27,821 nt of DNA from Bondarzewia mesenterica (Eukaryota; Basidiomycota; Agaricomycetes; Russulales; Bondarzewiaceae): assembly GCA_004802705.1 (NCBI GenBank), contig SGPL01000438.1:1-27821 (forward strand). Reading direction: 5' to 3'. The notes under the pieces are model-generated. The model did not search any database and was not told the DNA's origin. It saw nothing but the letters and a program-made list of their open reading frames with translations. Position numbers and translations under genes: made by a program. This document shows positions 1 to 10,310 of this stretch, one piece after another. The stretch's first letter is position 1; each line of letters begins with the position of its first letter.

Positions 1-1
1 C

Positions 2-289
2 TCCCGGAATCGTACGCCAGCGAGCGCGGAGGCGGGGTCTGGACGGGGATTCAGGAATAAGGGTAAGGGTAAAGGCAAGGGTGGCAGGCGAAAGAAGAGA
101 GATGACAAGGAGAGTGGGGACGAGGGCGGATGGTGGACGGGTTGGTTGTTGGGCGCCGCTGGGACGCGGAGCGGGAGTGGAATGAGCATGAGTGTGGGGA
201 GGCCTGAGGAGAGGGTCGAGGCGAGGATGGCGAGGAGCTGGAGTGGGCGGGCAGGCTTCGGGACTGGAATGGAAGATTGGGCTGTTTAG
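2..289 (+). CDS. 3' end of an unrecognised protein-coding gene (partial)
   Basis: An open frame enters from the left edge and ends at TAG 287-289. The 95 visible residues start Ser/Ala/Gly-rich, pass through a Lys/Gly run (KGKGKGKG, then RRKKRDDKE) and an acidic patch, then a short aromatic stretch (GGWWTGWLLGAAG), and end in an Arg/Gly/Ser-rich tail. The basic run could serve in nuclear localisation or nucleic-acid binding. The aromatic stretch is too short for a confident membrane segment. No family is recognised. The start lies outside the window. The frame is preferred over the opposite-strand open frame because it shows ordered charge blocks and ends before the pyrimidine-rich non-coding stretch. 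Confidence is limited by the partial view. Confidence 0.4.
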   Translation, partial: SRNRTPASAEAGSGRGFRNKGKGKGKGGRRKKRDDKESGDEGGWWTGWLLGAAGTRSGSGMSMSVGRPEERVEARMARSWSGRAGFGTGMEDWAV

Positions 290-1299
290 ATGTTTGGTGC
301 ACTTGAATGGAGGCATGTGTCAGCCCCAATGGTTTGCATCGCTCGGATTGATTTGGGAGCTCCTTTGTTGGTACGAGGTCGCGCTGGAGCTCATCGACAT
401 CGCTGGTGAGTTTTGCTTTTCCCTTCGAATCGAACTGCAAGTGCTGATCTACAGAACGTGATGCAGTGCCGCTCTATTCACGAAGATTTTGTATGGACAT
501 AACGTCGCAGAAGAGGGCGATGCCTTCGTGACTCTGGCCGAAAGAATCCCTGTTTGATGTTGATGTTGATCTTAGTTTTCGCTCACTTTCTTGCTTCGTC
601 TGCCGCTTTCCCCTCGGTTTCCTATCTATCAATTCACAATTATTCTACTCTTACCTGTACACACACACTCCTACGTACTCACGTACCACTTACTTATCTA
701 TCCTTTTATTGGAACTAGACGTTCCTTCATTCCTTATTCATTCCGCAAACAACTCGACACTCGTTCGCTCAGATCTGGCACCGTCATTCACTTGAACTTC
801 CTTCTTTGTTAGTCGCGAACACACTCACATCCTTGTTTACTGATATCCTCACGCTTCGGTCCCCTCTGACTGCTGCTCTCGTTGCCCATACCCTCACGAC
901 CTGTTATGATTTCTTCTCATCTGCATCCGCGCCAATCAGTGGTGCTGTATCATACTCGCTTTGGTTTCACCCCGTTTTTAAATCTTTTTATTGTGTTCCG
1001 GTGTTAGCATATCTATCTCAAGTGGTTCTCCTTCGTTAGACGCGGACACAACTGTCGGTCATCTTGTTTACACATAAAGTTTGTGAAATGCGCTTCGTTC
1101 AAGTTCACATTTGTCAAAACAGCTCAAGCGAGAGATGCATAAATCAAGAAGAGCATAGAGTATGAAAAGCGCATAGAAACATAATGCCCGCAGGGTCCGT
1201 TGAAACAGAAGCATAGTACAAGTCCGAGGGGATCAGCGACAGAACTGAGAACAAGACAGAACAAGACATAAGGCAGGCGTCGCACACCGACTCACCATC
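290..1299. other. Intergenic stretch, no gene seen
   Basis: About 1 kb between two convergent genes. From about 570 to 1040 the plus strand is strongly pyrimidine-rich. Open frames here are short, low in complexity and have no recognisable motif. It probably holds the 3' untranslated regions of both neighbours. If the last intron proposed for the minus-strand neighbour is real, its coding end would reach 1124. Confidence 0.5.
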
Positions 1300-2788
1300 T
1301 TACATGGACGAAAGCGCCCACCATACCACAATCCCTCCTAACGCGCCAGCCATGAACTGCGCAGGCAATGCCGGGTTCATCCTGTTGGCCTCGTGCCAGA
1401 CCTTCTCCATCTCCTCTTCGATGACCGTCGGGTCGACGCCCCAGCGCAGGCGGCCGATGCGTGCGACGAACGTACCGGGCAACGTCCTCTGCCGGTCTTC
1501 CAAGAATTTGATCATGGTCTCCTCGTGGTCGCAGATGACGATCCAGTGCTCTCCAGGTTCGCCGCCGACAATGCTCGCGAAGAGGCCGGCTTCGCGCGCG
1601 CCTTCGAGCGCGAGCCGCATGTCCTCGGAACGCGTCTTGAAGAGGCAACAGATGGACGAACTGGTGTGGCTGCGGGTGCGGAAGACGCGCTCTAAGTACC
1701 GCCATGGTTTCTCGCTCGCTTCCATCTCGGGCGTGACGAGGCTCGTGCGCGTTTCCATCGTAGAAGTCGAGGTGGGGACGGGGGAGAAGGGCTCTGGACC
1801 GTGTTTGGCGATGGGAGCCGTGTCGGAGGGTCCGCGGGACTGTGCGGGAACAGCGTGGCTGGTCGGATGGAGGGATTGCTGCTCTGCAGTGACGGCAGTA
1901 GACGATGAGCCGACAACGAAGTGGTCGGACTCCGTGGTCGCCTCGCGCTCCAAGTCGCCGAAAACTGATTCGCCGACGCTTGTTATGCGAGGACGAGCCC
2001 GTAGCATAGTTTCTCGGAGAACTGACGAGGTTACTGGTGAGTGAGGGTTCGATGCTCTCCTTGGCGGGCACAGCTTTGCCCTTGCCCTTGTCCTTCGCTG
2101 ACGGAGGTTCAGGACCTTCAACGAATGAGCCACGGATCCTGGACTCCACGTCGGGTGTCGACGCGCGTGATAGCGAGTTGCGCGCAGTACACCACGACTG
2201 ATTGTCAGCGCCAGAATCGTCTTCGTCTTCGCAGAGCTCTTGACCCTCGTCCGTGACATCTTCGTCCTCTTCCTCGCCCACGACATACGAGCCGTCGCAA
2301 TCGGTTTCAATGTACTCGCCAGGAATAACCTTAGGCTTTCTGACTTTCACCCAGTCGCTGTCGGCACTGAACCCGCACGGGTCCGGTGGTAATGGAGATG
2401 GCGGGGTTACAAGGTCCAAAAGTTCGGCAAGCCTCCATTTCTCCATCTTCTGCAGATTGCTCACGGAAAGCCGAGTTTGCTCTCCGTCCGCCAGATCAAT
2501 GGTATCTTCGATCCGTCGTTTCCTCGAGGGAACCCAAAGCGGCTCGTCGAACTCGTCAGGGACGAGCAACAGAGGGTCAGGAGAGTCCGACTCTGATCCG
2601 GACTGTCCACTGACGACTCGGTGCGGTGTCGTGGGCGGTGTCGGCGGTTTCAACGGTTTGCGTCGTCGTCCCGCAGGGGGTCTAGGCTCAGGACAAACCA
2701 CTCGCCCATCTGCCTTCTTGTGCCCAGCCATGAAGTTGCTACATTTGTGGCAAGTCGGTTTCTTTCGCGTTGAGGGTGAAGAAAGCAT
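1300..2788 (-). CDS. Unknown acidic protein with a Cys/His motif and hydrophobic C terminus
   Basis: Two exons, 2788-2035 and 1964-1300, give about 472 residues. The 70-base intron 2034-1965 (GTAACC...ATAAC...AATCAG) is needed to pass from the N-terminal frame to the C-terminal frame and its phase fits. ATG 2788 was chosen because it directly precedes the Cys/His motif (CHKCSNFMAGHKK followed by VVC, C-x2-C-x6-H-x8-C), which could bind zinc. An in-frame ATG at 2893 lies in or before a likely 5'UTR intron (GTATGT...CAAAG). The middle is rich in Ser/Pro and then Glu/Asp (EEEDEDVTDE) and looks disordered. The last 120 residues look folded (EHWIVICDHEETMIKFLEDR) and end in a hydrophobic stretch (FMAGALGGIVVWWALSS) like a tail anchor. 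The TAA stop overlaps a good donor (GTAAGA). Splicing 1303-1245 would replace the last residue with about 40 mostly hydrophobic ones, ending at 1124. Family not recognised. Confidence 0.6.
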
Positions 2789-3727
2789 GAAGATCTGGAA
2801 TTCGCGCTTTGCAAGGGTCAGCATCACTAAATCACTCGGCGAGTTGAAAAAAGAGGACATACGGATCTTGGGGTCGCCGCGAGTTAAAGACAAGGCTGCG
2901 CAAAGACAGCATCTTTATAGCATGTAGACCTTGTGTTTCATGCATCGTAGGATAATAATACTTACTGTTTCGGGAACAACATGGACCTACTACTTAATGA
3001 CCAGTACTCAATAGCGTGGGGGAGCCAAGTTGGCATTCGATTCTGCCAATAAACGGAAACAAGGTCAAATACAAGGTTTACCGAAGCACTGCAGCGAAGT
3101 TGACGACCGTATCCAGATGGCACAGTGTTATGGCACTGATGGCACAGCGATCTATGTGCAACGGTGAATTACAGTACAAGAAAGAAAAGACAACGTTGGA
3201 CGAGTTTGTAGACTCGGAAACGTTGTGGTCTAAAAACGGAAATCTAGAGAACCGACTGCTTAGTCATTGTTTGCAAGATTTTCTTTCAAGTTTGCTGACG
3301 TACCTACTAATGTACTGTATTAATGATCTCTTCGAACGCGGGAGCGATGGGTGTATATAGATCGCAGACGTTTACCGGGGTCGTGTGGTGGTGTCCTACG
3401 TGGACAAGTTATGTCTCGGATGCTGGATCTGTTCGACGTAGTGATACTTAGTGTTCTATCAAGGCCGCCAACATCTGGGTGCACTGCTCAACATCGTCGC
3501 CTAACCATGTTTTAGCTCTTCCAATGGGAATCTTTCACTGTTCCGTAACGATCCCATCATTGTCCTAAGGAAAGTTCTGCACGCTATCTGTGATTATCCT
3601 ATGTTAAGATCGTCGAGTTTTATGGAAATCCGTACTTCCGAGAAGGAATGAGAGAAATCTGCACATGCAATCTCAGGAAAAGAACGGTTAATGACAGAAC
3701 AAATGACGCCGTTCAGATTCAGTGTGC
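2789..3727. other. Intergenic stretch, no gene seen
   Basis: About 940 bases between the start of the minus-strand unknown gene and the transporter remnant. The part next to 2788 should hold the promoter and 5'UTR of that gene, including a likely 5'UTR intron. A 114-codon open frame at 3016-3360 on the plus strand has no domain, repeat or splice support. Nothing else is recognised. Confidence 0.45.
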
Positions 3728-4060
3728 CTATGACTTGTCTTCCACAATAACCTTTTCCATGATGTCCACGTCTCTAGTAATCGGCCTTCTCTCAATGGTC
3801 CTTCCTCCCTTAACTCGACCACACCCCGCCCGTTATTCCACCCTTTTCGAAAATATGGTCTACATCCTCCAGCTCTAAACCCTTTGTCTCGGGAAAGAAA
3901 GCATAGACAAGCGGAACCCACAGAGCGTTGGTAATGGCAAAAATGATGAAAGCCTGTTTGGATAGAAGCTGAGAGACAATACACCTGTGATGGCTATTAC
4001 CAGCCACTTCCCTCGAAGAGAAGTCAATGACATCTTGGGTTTGTTTGCGAAGATCGTATA
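3728..4060 (-). pseudogene. Remnant of an MFS sugar transporter (C-terminal end)
   Basis: The minus strand encodes the end of a fungal major facilitator sugar transporter. The last membrane helix (AFIIFAITNALWVPLVYAFF) is followed by the family signature PETKGLELEDVDHIF and then EKGGITGGVWSS. Directly after this the frame hits TAA. Skipping one T there restores a typical cytosolic tail (KGGRTIERRP ... VEDKS) to a TAG at 3728. A second frame break lies just before this helix: WLVIAITG is in one frame and IVSQLLSKQAF in another. Upstream to about 4140 there are hydrophobic stretches (AFLGFDALFVLLYTIF) but no convincing transporter sequence. No start and no N-terminal helices are present. With two frame breaks and most of the gene gone it is read as a decayed copy, though a sequencing error could explain one break. 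Substrate cannot be inferred. Confidence 0.72.
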
Positions 4061-4621
4061 CAGAAGCACAAACAGCGCATCAAAGCCAAGAAATGCCATT
4101 CAGTAGAAGATAAATATAGTAAGAAATAGACACATGACATTTGTGAGGAAGGGTTGACAGGCTACACACAGCATTGTGGGCCTGGTCATGAGTACAGTGA
4201 GACTGATGTAAATCAGCCAGTGTAACTGCCGTGGCCCGACGAATTCCAAACTCATGATCAAGTGGTTGGTCGGTTGATTGAGACTCGAGAGCAGGTTCTG
4301 ACTCGTTAGTAAGTTAGGATACAGGTAAACTCGAAAAGCCACTGTCACGGGGATTGAAAATTCGAACATGTGGTTGAACAGGGTTGAACGGCCCATGTAA
4401 ACCGGCGCTTGAGGAACACCAGTAGGTACAGGCGCAATGGCGGAGGAAATGGGCAAAAGTACGCGCTCCCACGGGCGACTTAGACTCAGAAAAACTTAGA
4501 AGGTGACATGTCTTTGACCGCATTCAAAACAAGCTGCATCATGTTCATACATATACATGCGTACACTTTCCAAACTGCTCAACATGTCCTTTGATCCAAC
4601 CGTCACATCAACGCAACCACC
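4061..4621. other. Intergenic stretch with possible further transporter debris
   Basis: Hydrophobic but unconvincing open frames on the minus strand (4100-4456, 4314-4523) may be degraded pieces of the neighbouring transporter remnant. No signature could be matched. The right end should contain the 3'UTR of the glutathione transferase that ends at 4622. Confidence 0.3.
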
Positions 4622-5715
4622 TCAAGCTGGCACTTGGAAGCCGGCCTTGACCGCAGGCTTCTCATCCAAGCGCTCGATCCAAGCCTGCAAATGAAGCAAA
4701 GATACATGACTGAAGTTGACCAGACTTGTGAGCACAAATCCTCACCTTCAAAGCGGGCCACTCATCCACGGAAAGGTCGAGGTACGTCCGCGCAGCAATC
4801 CTACGCGAAAGTCACCAGATGCAACAAAAAAGAGATGAAGGCGGGAAATTACTGACCAGGGATAGACATTGATATCCGCAAGGCTGTATTTCCCGCGACC
4901 AGGGCCTGCGAGGTAATCACGGTCCTTGAGACGAATCTCGAGTACACTGTAGAGGCGCTTCGTCTCATCAAGGTAACCTATATCAAAATTCGAAGAGCGA
5001 GCGGAAAAGGTGCCTCAATATGGCTACAATGTTATTCTTGAAGAAAGGAGCGGTTGGCATACGTTTCTTGCCGTAAGGAATGTCCTCCGGTGCGAATTTC
5101 ACGAAGTGGTTGGCTGCAATCAAGAGCCAGTCAGCCGCACTGCACCACAAAGCATAGCTTTACGATCATCTATGACCTTGTCCCTGCATGGGGCCAACAC
5201 CACCGTGCTGCAAAGTCAACAAAATAGTCAGCATGGCAGGCTTTCTCTTAGAAATTTCGACAAACAGACAGACCGCGAAGAAGATCCACTGAATCATCTC
5301 GCTATAATCGTCTGGCTGCTCAATTGGGTTGAAATGGAACCGGTACTCCTTGTCGTAGTGCTGTGCCAGATACAGGAGGATAGCCGCGCTCTCAAATACG
5401 TTGAAGCCGTCGGGCCCGCCGCGCGAGCGGTCGATAATGGCAGGGATGCGACCATTCGGGTTGATCTTGATGAACCAAGGCTCCTTCTGTTCGTTCTTAC
5501 TGAAGTCGATTTTGTACGTGCTGATGGAAGATGGTTAGTGCACATGCCAAAGCAGAACGGAGTCAGTGCATTATGAGCTGCAAACTATGCAAATGGTGCA
5601 CGTACTCATACTGCAGCCCGTAAGCCGCCTTGAGGTCCTCTAGAAAGACGGAGACTTTGCGGCCGTTGGGCGTGGCCACAGTATAAAGGGTGATGGCGGG
5701 CTTGGACTCAGACAT
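4622..5715 (-). CDS. Glutathione S-transferase, Ure2p-like (copy 1)
   Basis: Seven exons: 5715-5606, 5520-5274, 5207-5177, 5113-5063, 4977-4857, 4800-4746 and 4684-4622. They join in phase to 225 residues, the usual size for this cytosolic GST group. The N-terminal thioredoxin-like domain shows [20 protein letters not shown], then [16 protein letters not shown] with the cis-Pro, and [10 protein letters not shown], the glutathione gamma-glutamyl site. The helical C-terminal domain shows [20 protein letters not shown], the N-capping box region, and ends [12 protein letters not shown]. Such enzymes conjugate or reduce electrophiles with glutathione; in yeast Ure2p the fold also serves nitrogen regulation. 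No prion-like N terminus is present, so an enzyme role is more likely. Donors after exons 2 and 3 (GTCTGT, GTCATA) are weak but phase and homology fix them. The start aligns with the internal Met of the paralogue at 6942-8053. Confidence 0.88.
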
Positions 5716-6941
5716 GGTGATACACAGGGGTAACTAGTGCGAAAGTCGCTCAACTGCACACGCCGTATAAATACCAACCGCAGACCACCGCCGAGTTCCA
5801 GCCTGGGACTAAGCAACTTGCTATTTCCTGATCGCAACATTGACGGGGAAAATGACGTCAGCTTGATGACAACATAGCCCAGAGGAGTTATGAATGTCTG
5901 AGAATCTTCACCTTCCTGAAGCTATGTTTGTCGCTCAGTCAGACAGTTGTTCGTCATGACCAATGGGACTTGGATAGATTGCTAATCGTCCTAGAGCCTT
6001 CAATGATCAAATGACCAATCGCAACACATACAGTTGACTATCTCATACTGCATGAGGTTGGTGACTGTCGCGGTCATGGCCACTTTACTTACCACGGACA
6101 ATTTCTCTATTGATCATCTACATTCCTACTACTCTGTCCCTTGATCTACGCTACCCGTTCTTCCACTCTACACCCGTTCCGACTCCCGCTCGATCCATTT
6201 TACATCCGGTGTTCCTTGTACCTTCCCCACTACCTACGGACTCGTTCTCTACTTAACCCGTTGCTCGCTGCTCATGTACCTTGTCTGGTTAACACCAGTA
6301 ACACGCCCCTTGTTGTTCGAGAATACCCGCGCACGCACTTCCGTCCAGCTCGTCGACAACCTCGCCCATTACAGTGACGACCAAATCCTATGCATTAAGA
6401 CAGCTTATGTAGTCTCCCCGAGGCAGAGTAGCCACTCGTCAACCTTCGTGCCTCAGGATCCTCCTGTCTGACCAGGTAATATGCATTATGACCTTATGCA
6501 GTATGAGGCGCACATATTCGTCAAATATTCCTTGCTACTCCTTCGTCGCCGATCATCAATCATCGATCAGGACTTACGCGGAAACTTGCCCGTGAGCACA
6601 CGCTCTCACCATCAACGAAAAGCGAAGCAGAAGCAGGCTTGCGCCTTTGCTGAGGACAGCTAGCGACGAAGGTGACAAGTTCACAAATCATCTGATGTGC
6701 GAGCATCTGCTGCCAAAGAAGTTTGAGCGACTATCACAGGCATAAAGCGACTGTAAAGAGTGCTTGATAAGGCAGAATTGACGAACATGGCTGAAGAAGT
6801 GGTCGATGGCTGACTAGAAGGCTTTCAGCTCGGGTATGAGGGGCCAATGAGCGAGGAGAATAATCAAGAAAAGATCTCATGGGATTACAGTTGATATGAA
6901 TGCTTCAAAATATGGGTATTCATTCGACGAAGTTGGACTTG
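5716..6941. other. Intergenic stretch between the two GST genes
   Basis: About 1.2 kb. The left end is the promoter of GST copy 1. From about 6100 to 6475 the plus strand is pyrimidine-rich and ends in a 64-base segment (6410-6473) that recurs at 27611-27678, so this part may be the remains of a mobile element such as a solo LTR. No terminal repeats or target-site duplication could be recognised. No gene is seen; open frames at 6141-6663 lack motifs. Confidence 0.45.
6410..6473 (+). repeat. Dispersed repeat, copy A
   Basis: Starts TAGTCTCCC and contains TCAACCTTCGTGCCTCAGGAT followed by TGTCTGACC. The same order of blocks with a few substitutions and small gaps is found at 27611-27678 in the same orientation. 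Similarity stops abruptly on both sides. Two copies 21 kb apart in unrelated intergenic DNA suggest a dispersed element, perhaps the edge of an LTR or other transposon. Confidence 0.6.
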
Positions 6942-8053
6942 TCACGCGGGAACTTGCCACCCAGCCTTCACGGCAGGTTTATCAGCCATCCGCTCAACCC
7001 ATGCCTATTTCAACCACGGTCAGCGTGAACCTTCATTACATTCCATTCATGCTCTCACCTTCAAACCTGGCCATTCATCTAGGGCAATATTGACGTAGTC
7101 GTGCATTGCGATCCTGCGCATCAACATAGAAATCAGACACAGGGAATAGTAGGGACTTGGGTCATCCCTCACCAAGGGTACACGTTGATGTCAGCAAGAC
7201 TGTATACCCCGCGTCCAGGGCCAGCGAGATAGTCGCGCTCTTTCAGGCGAAGCTCAAGTACATTGTATAGACGCTTCGTCTCGTCGGTGTACCCTTTCCC
7301 GCAGAAAGGTGTGTCAGTATTCACGTGGACATGGAATCAAAATCCAGGACTCACGCTTCTTGCCGTAAGGGATGTCCTCTGACAGTCTCAAGAAGTGACC
7401 AGCTGGATTGATTTACAGTGGGTCAATAATAAACCCAGCACGTGGAAGCAAAGTTTACACACCCTGGCCTTGCATCGGCCCAACACCCCCATGCTACTCA
7501 TTCGCTCATCAGCACACCGCATCCACATTGATGCAGACGAAGTTACGGATGCATGGGACATCACTCACAGCAAAGAAAATCCACTGCAGCATCTCGCTGT
7601 AATCCTCAGGCTGCTCATCTGGCTTGAACCAGAACCGGTACTCCTTGTCTTTCTGCTGTGCAAGGTAAAGCAAAATCGCCGCGCTCTCAAAAACTGAAAA
7701 GCCGTCGGGTCCGCCCCGCGAGTGATCGACGATGGCAGGAATACGACCATTTGGATTAATCTTAATGAACCATGGTTCCTTCTGTTCAGCTTTGCTGGAA
7801 TCGAGTCTTTGCGCACTGTAGAATGATTAGAACAATATTTCAGATAGAGTAAGTCATAAATGGAATTGGCATACTCGTAGTTGAGGCCATAAGCGGACTT
7901 CAACTCCTCCAGGAAGATAGACACCTTGCGCCCGTTGGGGGTGGACGCGGTGTAGAGCTTGATGGAATTGGAAGACATGGTCGATAAGGTGCGGGATAAA
8001 GCGGCGAGCCTTATTAAAGTGCGAGAAGTCGAAGAGAGGACGCTAAGGGCCAT
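6942..8053 (-). CDS. Glutathione S-transferase, Ure2p-like (copy 2), with possible mitochondrial presequence
   Basis: Seven exons: 8053-7875, 7815-7569, 7493-7463, 7402-7355, 7293-7173, 7113-7059 and 7004-6942. They join to 247 residues. Exons 2, 3, 5, 6 and 7 have exactly the same lengths as in the neighbouring GST (247, 31, 121, 55, 63), so the pair arose by tandem duplication. Motifs match copy 1: [64 protein letters not shown]. The first 25 residues ([16 protein letters not shown]..., rich in Ser, Arg and Leu, no acidic residues) look like a mitochondrial targeting peptide. An internal Met (ATG 7978) aligns with the start of copy 1, so mitochondrial and cytosolic forms may both be made. 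Role: glutathione-dependent detoxification. Confidence 0.88.
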
Positions 8054-8268
8054 GTGCTGCTTTGACGCCCTTTATAGTGGACACGAAAGGAGGGAAGGAA
8101 CAAGGAAGGAACCAGAAGAGCGAGTGTGACGTCGATGTTAGTATTACAAGATCTTGCTTCGTAATTATATTATGCTTTGTAGCCAGTCCAAGCCCGAGCC
8201 CGATCAAAAGAACATGAGGGTGATAAAGATGAGGTGTGGAGGAGGTGTAAGTATATTGCGAAGCGGTC

Positions 8269-8624
8269 TTACACCGTACTCGACGGTGAACTTGGAGGAT
8301 CCGAAGTCGATGTACTCTGCTCCTTAATTTTAACAACGGCCGCTCCGGCGTTGTTCCCTCTAAACCGCTTCCTCATGTCCAACTGCAAGCGAAAGATATA
8401 CATAATACATAAGTGCCGTGCAAATGAGAACACTATGACAAGTCACGTACCATGCCGCGCTTGCACTCAAATGTGGCCTGGCGGAGAGATTTGCACTGCT
8501 CTGGGAGGTCATCAAAGTGTTCCTTGATGCATTGGGAGGGAAGATAACCCTGCTTCAAGACACAATCGGAGTGAAGGAGACAGTCTTTAAGAGCGGTGAT
8601 GAGTGGATCGCAGTAGTTTGACAT
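8269..8624 (-). CDS. PET191: Cytochrome c oxidase assembly protein PET191 (COA5)
   Basis: Two exons, 8624-8451 and 8382-8269, split by a 68-base intron (GTACGT...TTGCAG), give 95 residues. The protein has the twin Cx9C pattern of intermembrane-space proteins: C5-x9-C15 and C44-x9-C54, plus C21 and C32 spaced by ten residues, as in Pet191. After the last Cys comes CKRGM-LDMRKRFRGN, which matches the family's CKRG..DM.KRF.GN end. Pet191 is needed to assemble complex IV; family knowledge places it in the mitochondrial intermembrane space, imported by the Mia40 pathway. The Ser/Pro-rich tail is not conserved in my memory of the family. The gene is head to head with IBA57, only 143 bases apart. 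Confidence 0.9.
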
Positions 8625-8767
8625 GGTGGTAGATCGAGCGCAAAGGACTGTACTGCTGTGCTAAAGGGAAATGTTCAGTCACGTGTTTGGCCGGAGGGAC
8701 AAGAAGAGGCGGATGACTGTCCGAGACCAACGAGTGGAAGAGTCAATCCCTCAGCCCATCTCTGACG
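8625..8767. promoter_or_regulatory. Short shared promoter between PET191 and IBA57
   Basis: Only 143 bases separate the two divergent start codons, so regulatory sequence must be shared. A palindromic CACGTG lies at 8680-8685, near the centre. In yeasts this is the core site of Cbf1-type bHLH factors; its use here is inferred. No clear TATA box is seen. Confidence 0.55.
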
Positions 8768-10201
8768 ATGCCGACACCTTCATCTGTCGCTGCGCTCATC
8801 AGGAGCACGCCGACGATTGTGCGCGTCCCGCACAGGTCTCTTATATCCGTCTCAGGCTCACAATCAGCCGCATTTCTTAACGGACTACTTTCTTCCTTTG
8901 TCCCCAATCCTCCCCGCGGTCCCTTCCTTTCTGCTTTCCTCCATGCCCAGGTGATCCGCCTCCAATTTCTTGCATATCTTGCTAAAGTTTTAACGGACGC
9001 ATTTTCTCCGGCGAAAACCCTAGGGGCGAGTCCTCTACGATGTTTTCGTCTACACCCGCGATGCTGGGGGCCATCCCGCATACTTCCTCGAATACGACTC
9101 GCGTGTTGCCTCATCCTCTTCGGATGTGCCGGGACTTCTTGGGTACCTTAAACGCCATGTCCTGCGCTCAAACGTGCGCGTTCGAGATGCAACTGAGGAG
9201 CACGATGTTTGGGCTGCGTGGGGCAACGAGCCCATTGCTTCATGGGATGGCCTGAGGCGGTGGAATGTTGCGCAGAGTGGAGCAATTGAACCCCAATGGG
9301 ACAAACAAAATCAATGGCCCTGGGGCACCGAGGATGAAGTGATAAGAGATAGGAGGGCAGTTGGAATGGGCTTGCGAAGGTTGGTGAAGAAAGGTGATCG
9401 ACGTGAGTGCGCACACATTGCCCTCTCCCCTGTCAATTGTACACGACGGCCACTTATGAGAGTAGCACAGGAGGCAGTGAATCATGACGAGGCTTCCGAA
9501 GAGGACTACACTCTTCATAGGATTATGCACGGTGTGCCGGAGGGATCTCTAGATATACCCCCAATGCAAGCTTTCCCAATGGACTCAAACTTGGACATGA
9601 TGGGTGGTTGTACGTCCCTCGCGGTTGGGAAAAAACCCCTTCCTCATCATCTATCCTCCTACTGAGTCACTGACATGGGCTGCAGTGGACTTTCGGAAAG
9701 GATGCTATGTCGGCCAAGAGCTGACCGTTCGCACATATCACACCGGCGTCATTCGCAAACGCATTCTTCCTGTTATGCTATCTCGCTTCTCCCCGTAAGT
9801 CACTCCACACCAGTTTGGTATCAGTCGTTCTATATCTCATCCACACCTTTGAACATAAGAAACGCCTCGTCGAACCCATCTCCAACGCCGGTGCCCACGT
9901 CTTTTACTCCGGGAACGGATATTCGTGCCTCCCTCACACACCCACCAGCGAGGGTCGCTCAGCGCGACCTCGCGGGACTGGAAAGCTGCTGAGCACTGCA
10001 AAGGGAGTCGGGTTGGCGCTATTGCGGTTAGAACATGTGGAGGGGATGTTGAAGGGAAACTTGAAACTCGAAGTTACCGGTGAGGAGAAGGGATTGGCAA
10101 AGGTGGATAGTTGGCGTGTGACGCCGTGGTGGCCAGATTGTTGGCCAGTGGCGCCAAGTACGGAGGAGGGGCCAGTGCCGAGTAAAGGGCAGGGGGGCTA
10201 G
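8768..10201 (+). CDS. IBA57: Mitochondrial iron-sulfur protein IBA57 (CAF17 / YgfZ family), with an apparent frameshift
   Basis: Five exons: 8768-8950, 9024-9402, 9466-9609, 9686-9794 and 9860-10201. The product is about 385 residues if one missing base is supplied. Visible family features: an aminomethyltransferase-like start ([19 protein letters not shown]), [11 protein letters not shown] after intron 1, [11 protein letters not shown], the signature [12 protein letters not shown] (YgfZ K-G-C-Y-x-G-Q-E), and near the end GTGKLLST...[10 protein letters not shown]. Iba57 works with Isa1/Isa2 in maturing mitochondrial 4Fe-4S proteins such as aconitase and lipoate synthase. Intron 2 (63 bases) is a multiple of three without a stop, so retention would stay in frame. 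The splice phase into exon 5 gives [12 protein letters not shown], but the conserved GKLLS block is in another frame; one base seems to be missing around the CCC at 9941-9943. Confidence 0.85.
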
Positions 10202-10310
10202 ATCTGGAGTTGTGCACATTTGTAGGCTGGGACAGAATCTGAGTTGGGGATGATAGACACGAAAGCTACTCATACCTGATGTCTATCGCTGCATCATCGC
10301 GTCGGACTCC

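Noticed and set aside
55..90. Telomere-like TAAGGG repeats
   Set aside because: Only two units; they are part of a Lys-Gly coding run in the partial gene and not a telomeric array.
1304..2044. 246-codon plus-strand open frame opposite the Cys/His gene
   Set aside because: No domain or splice support; the minus-strand frames join in phase across a good intron and show ordered composition.
3016..3360. 114-codon plus-strand open frame
   Set aside because: No family resemblance, no splice signals, average composition like surrounding non-coding DNA.
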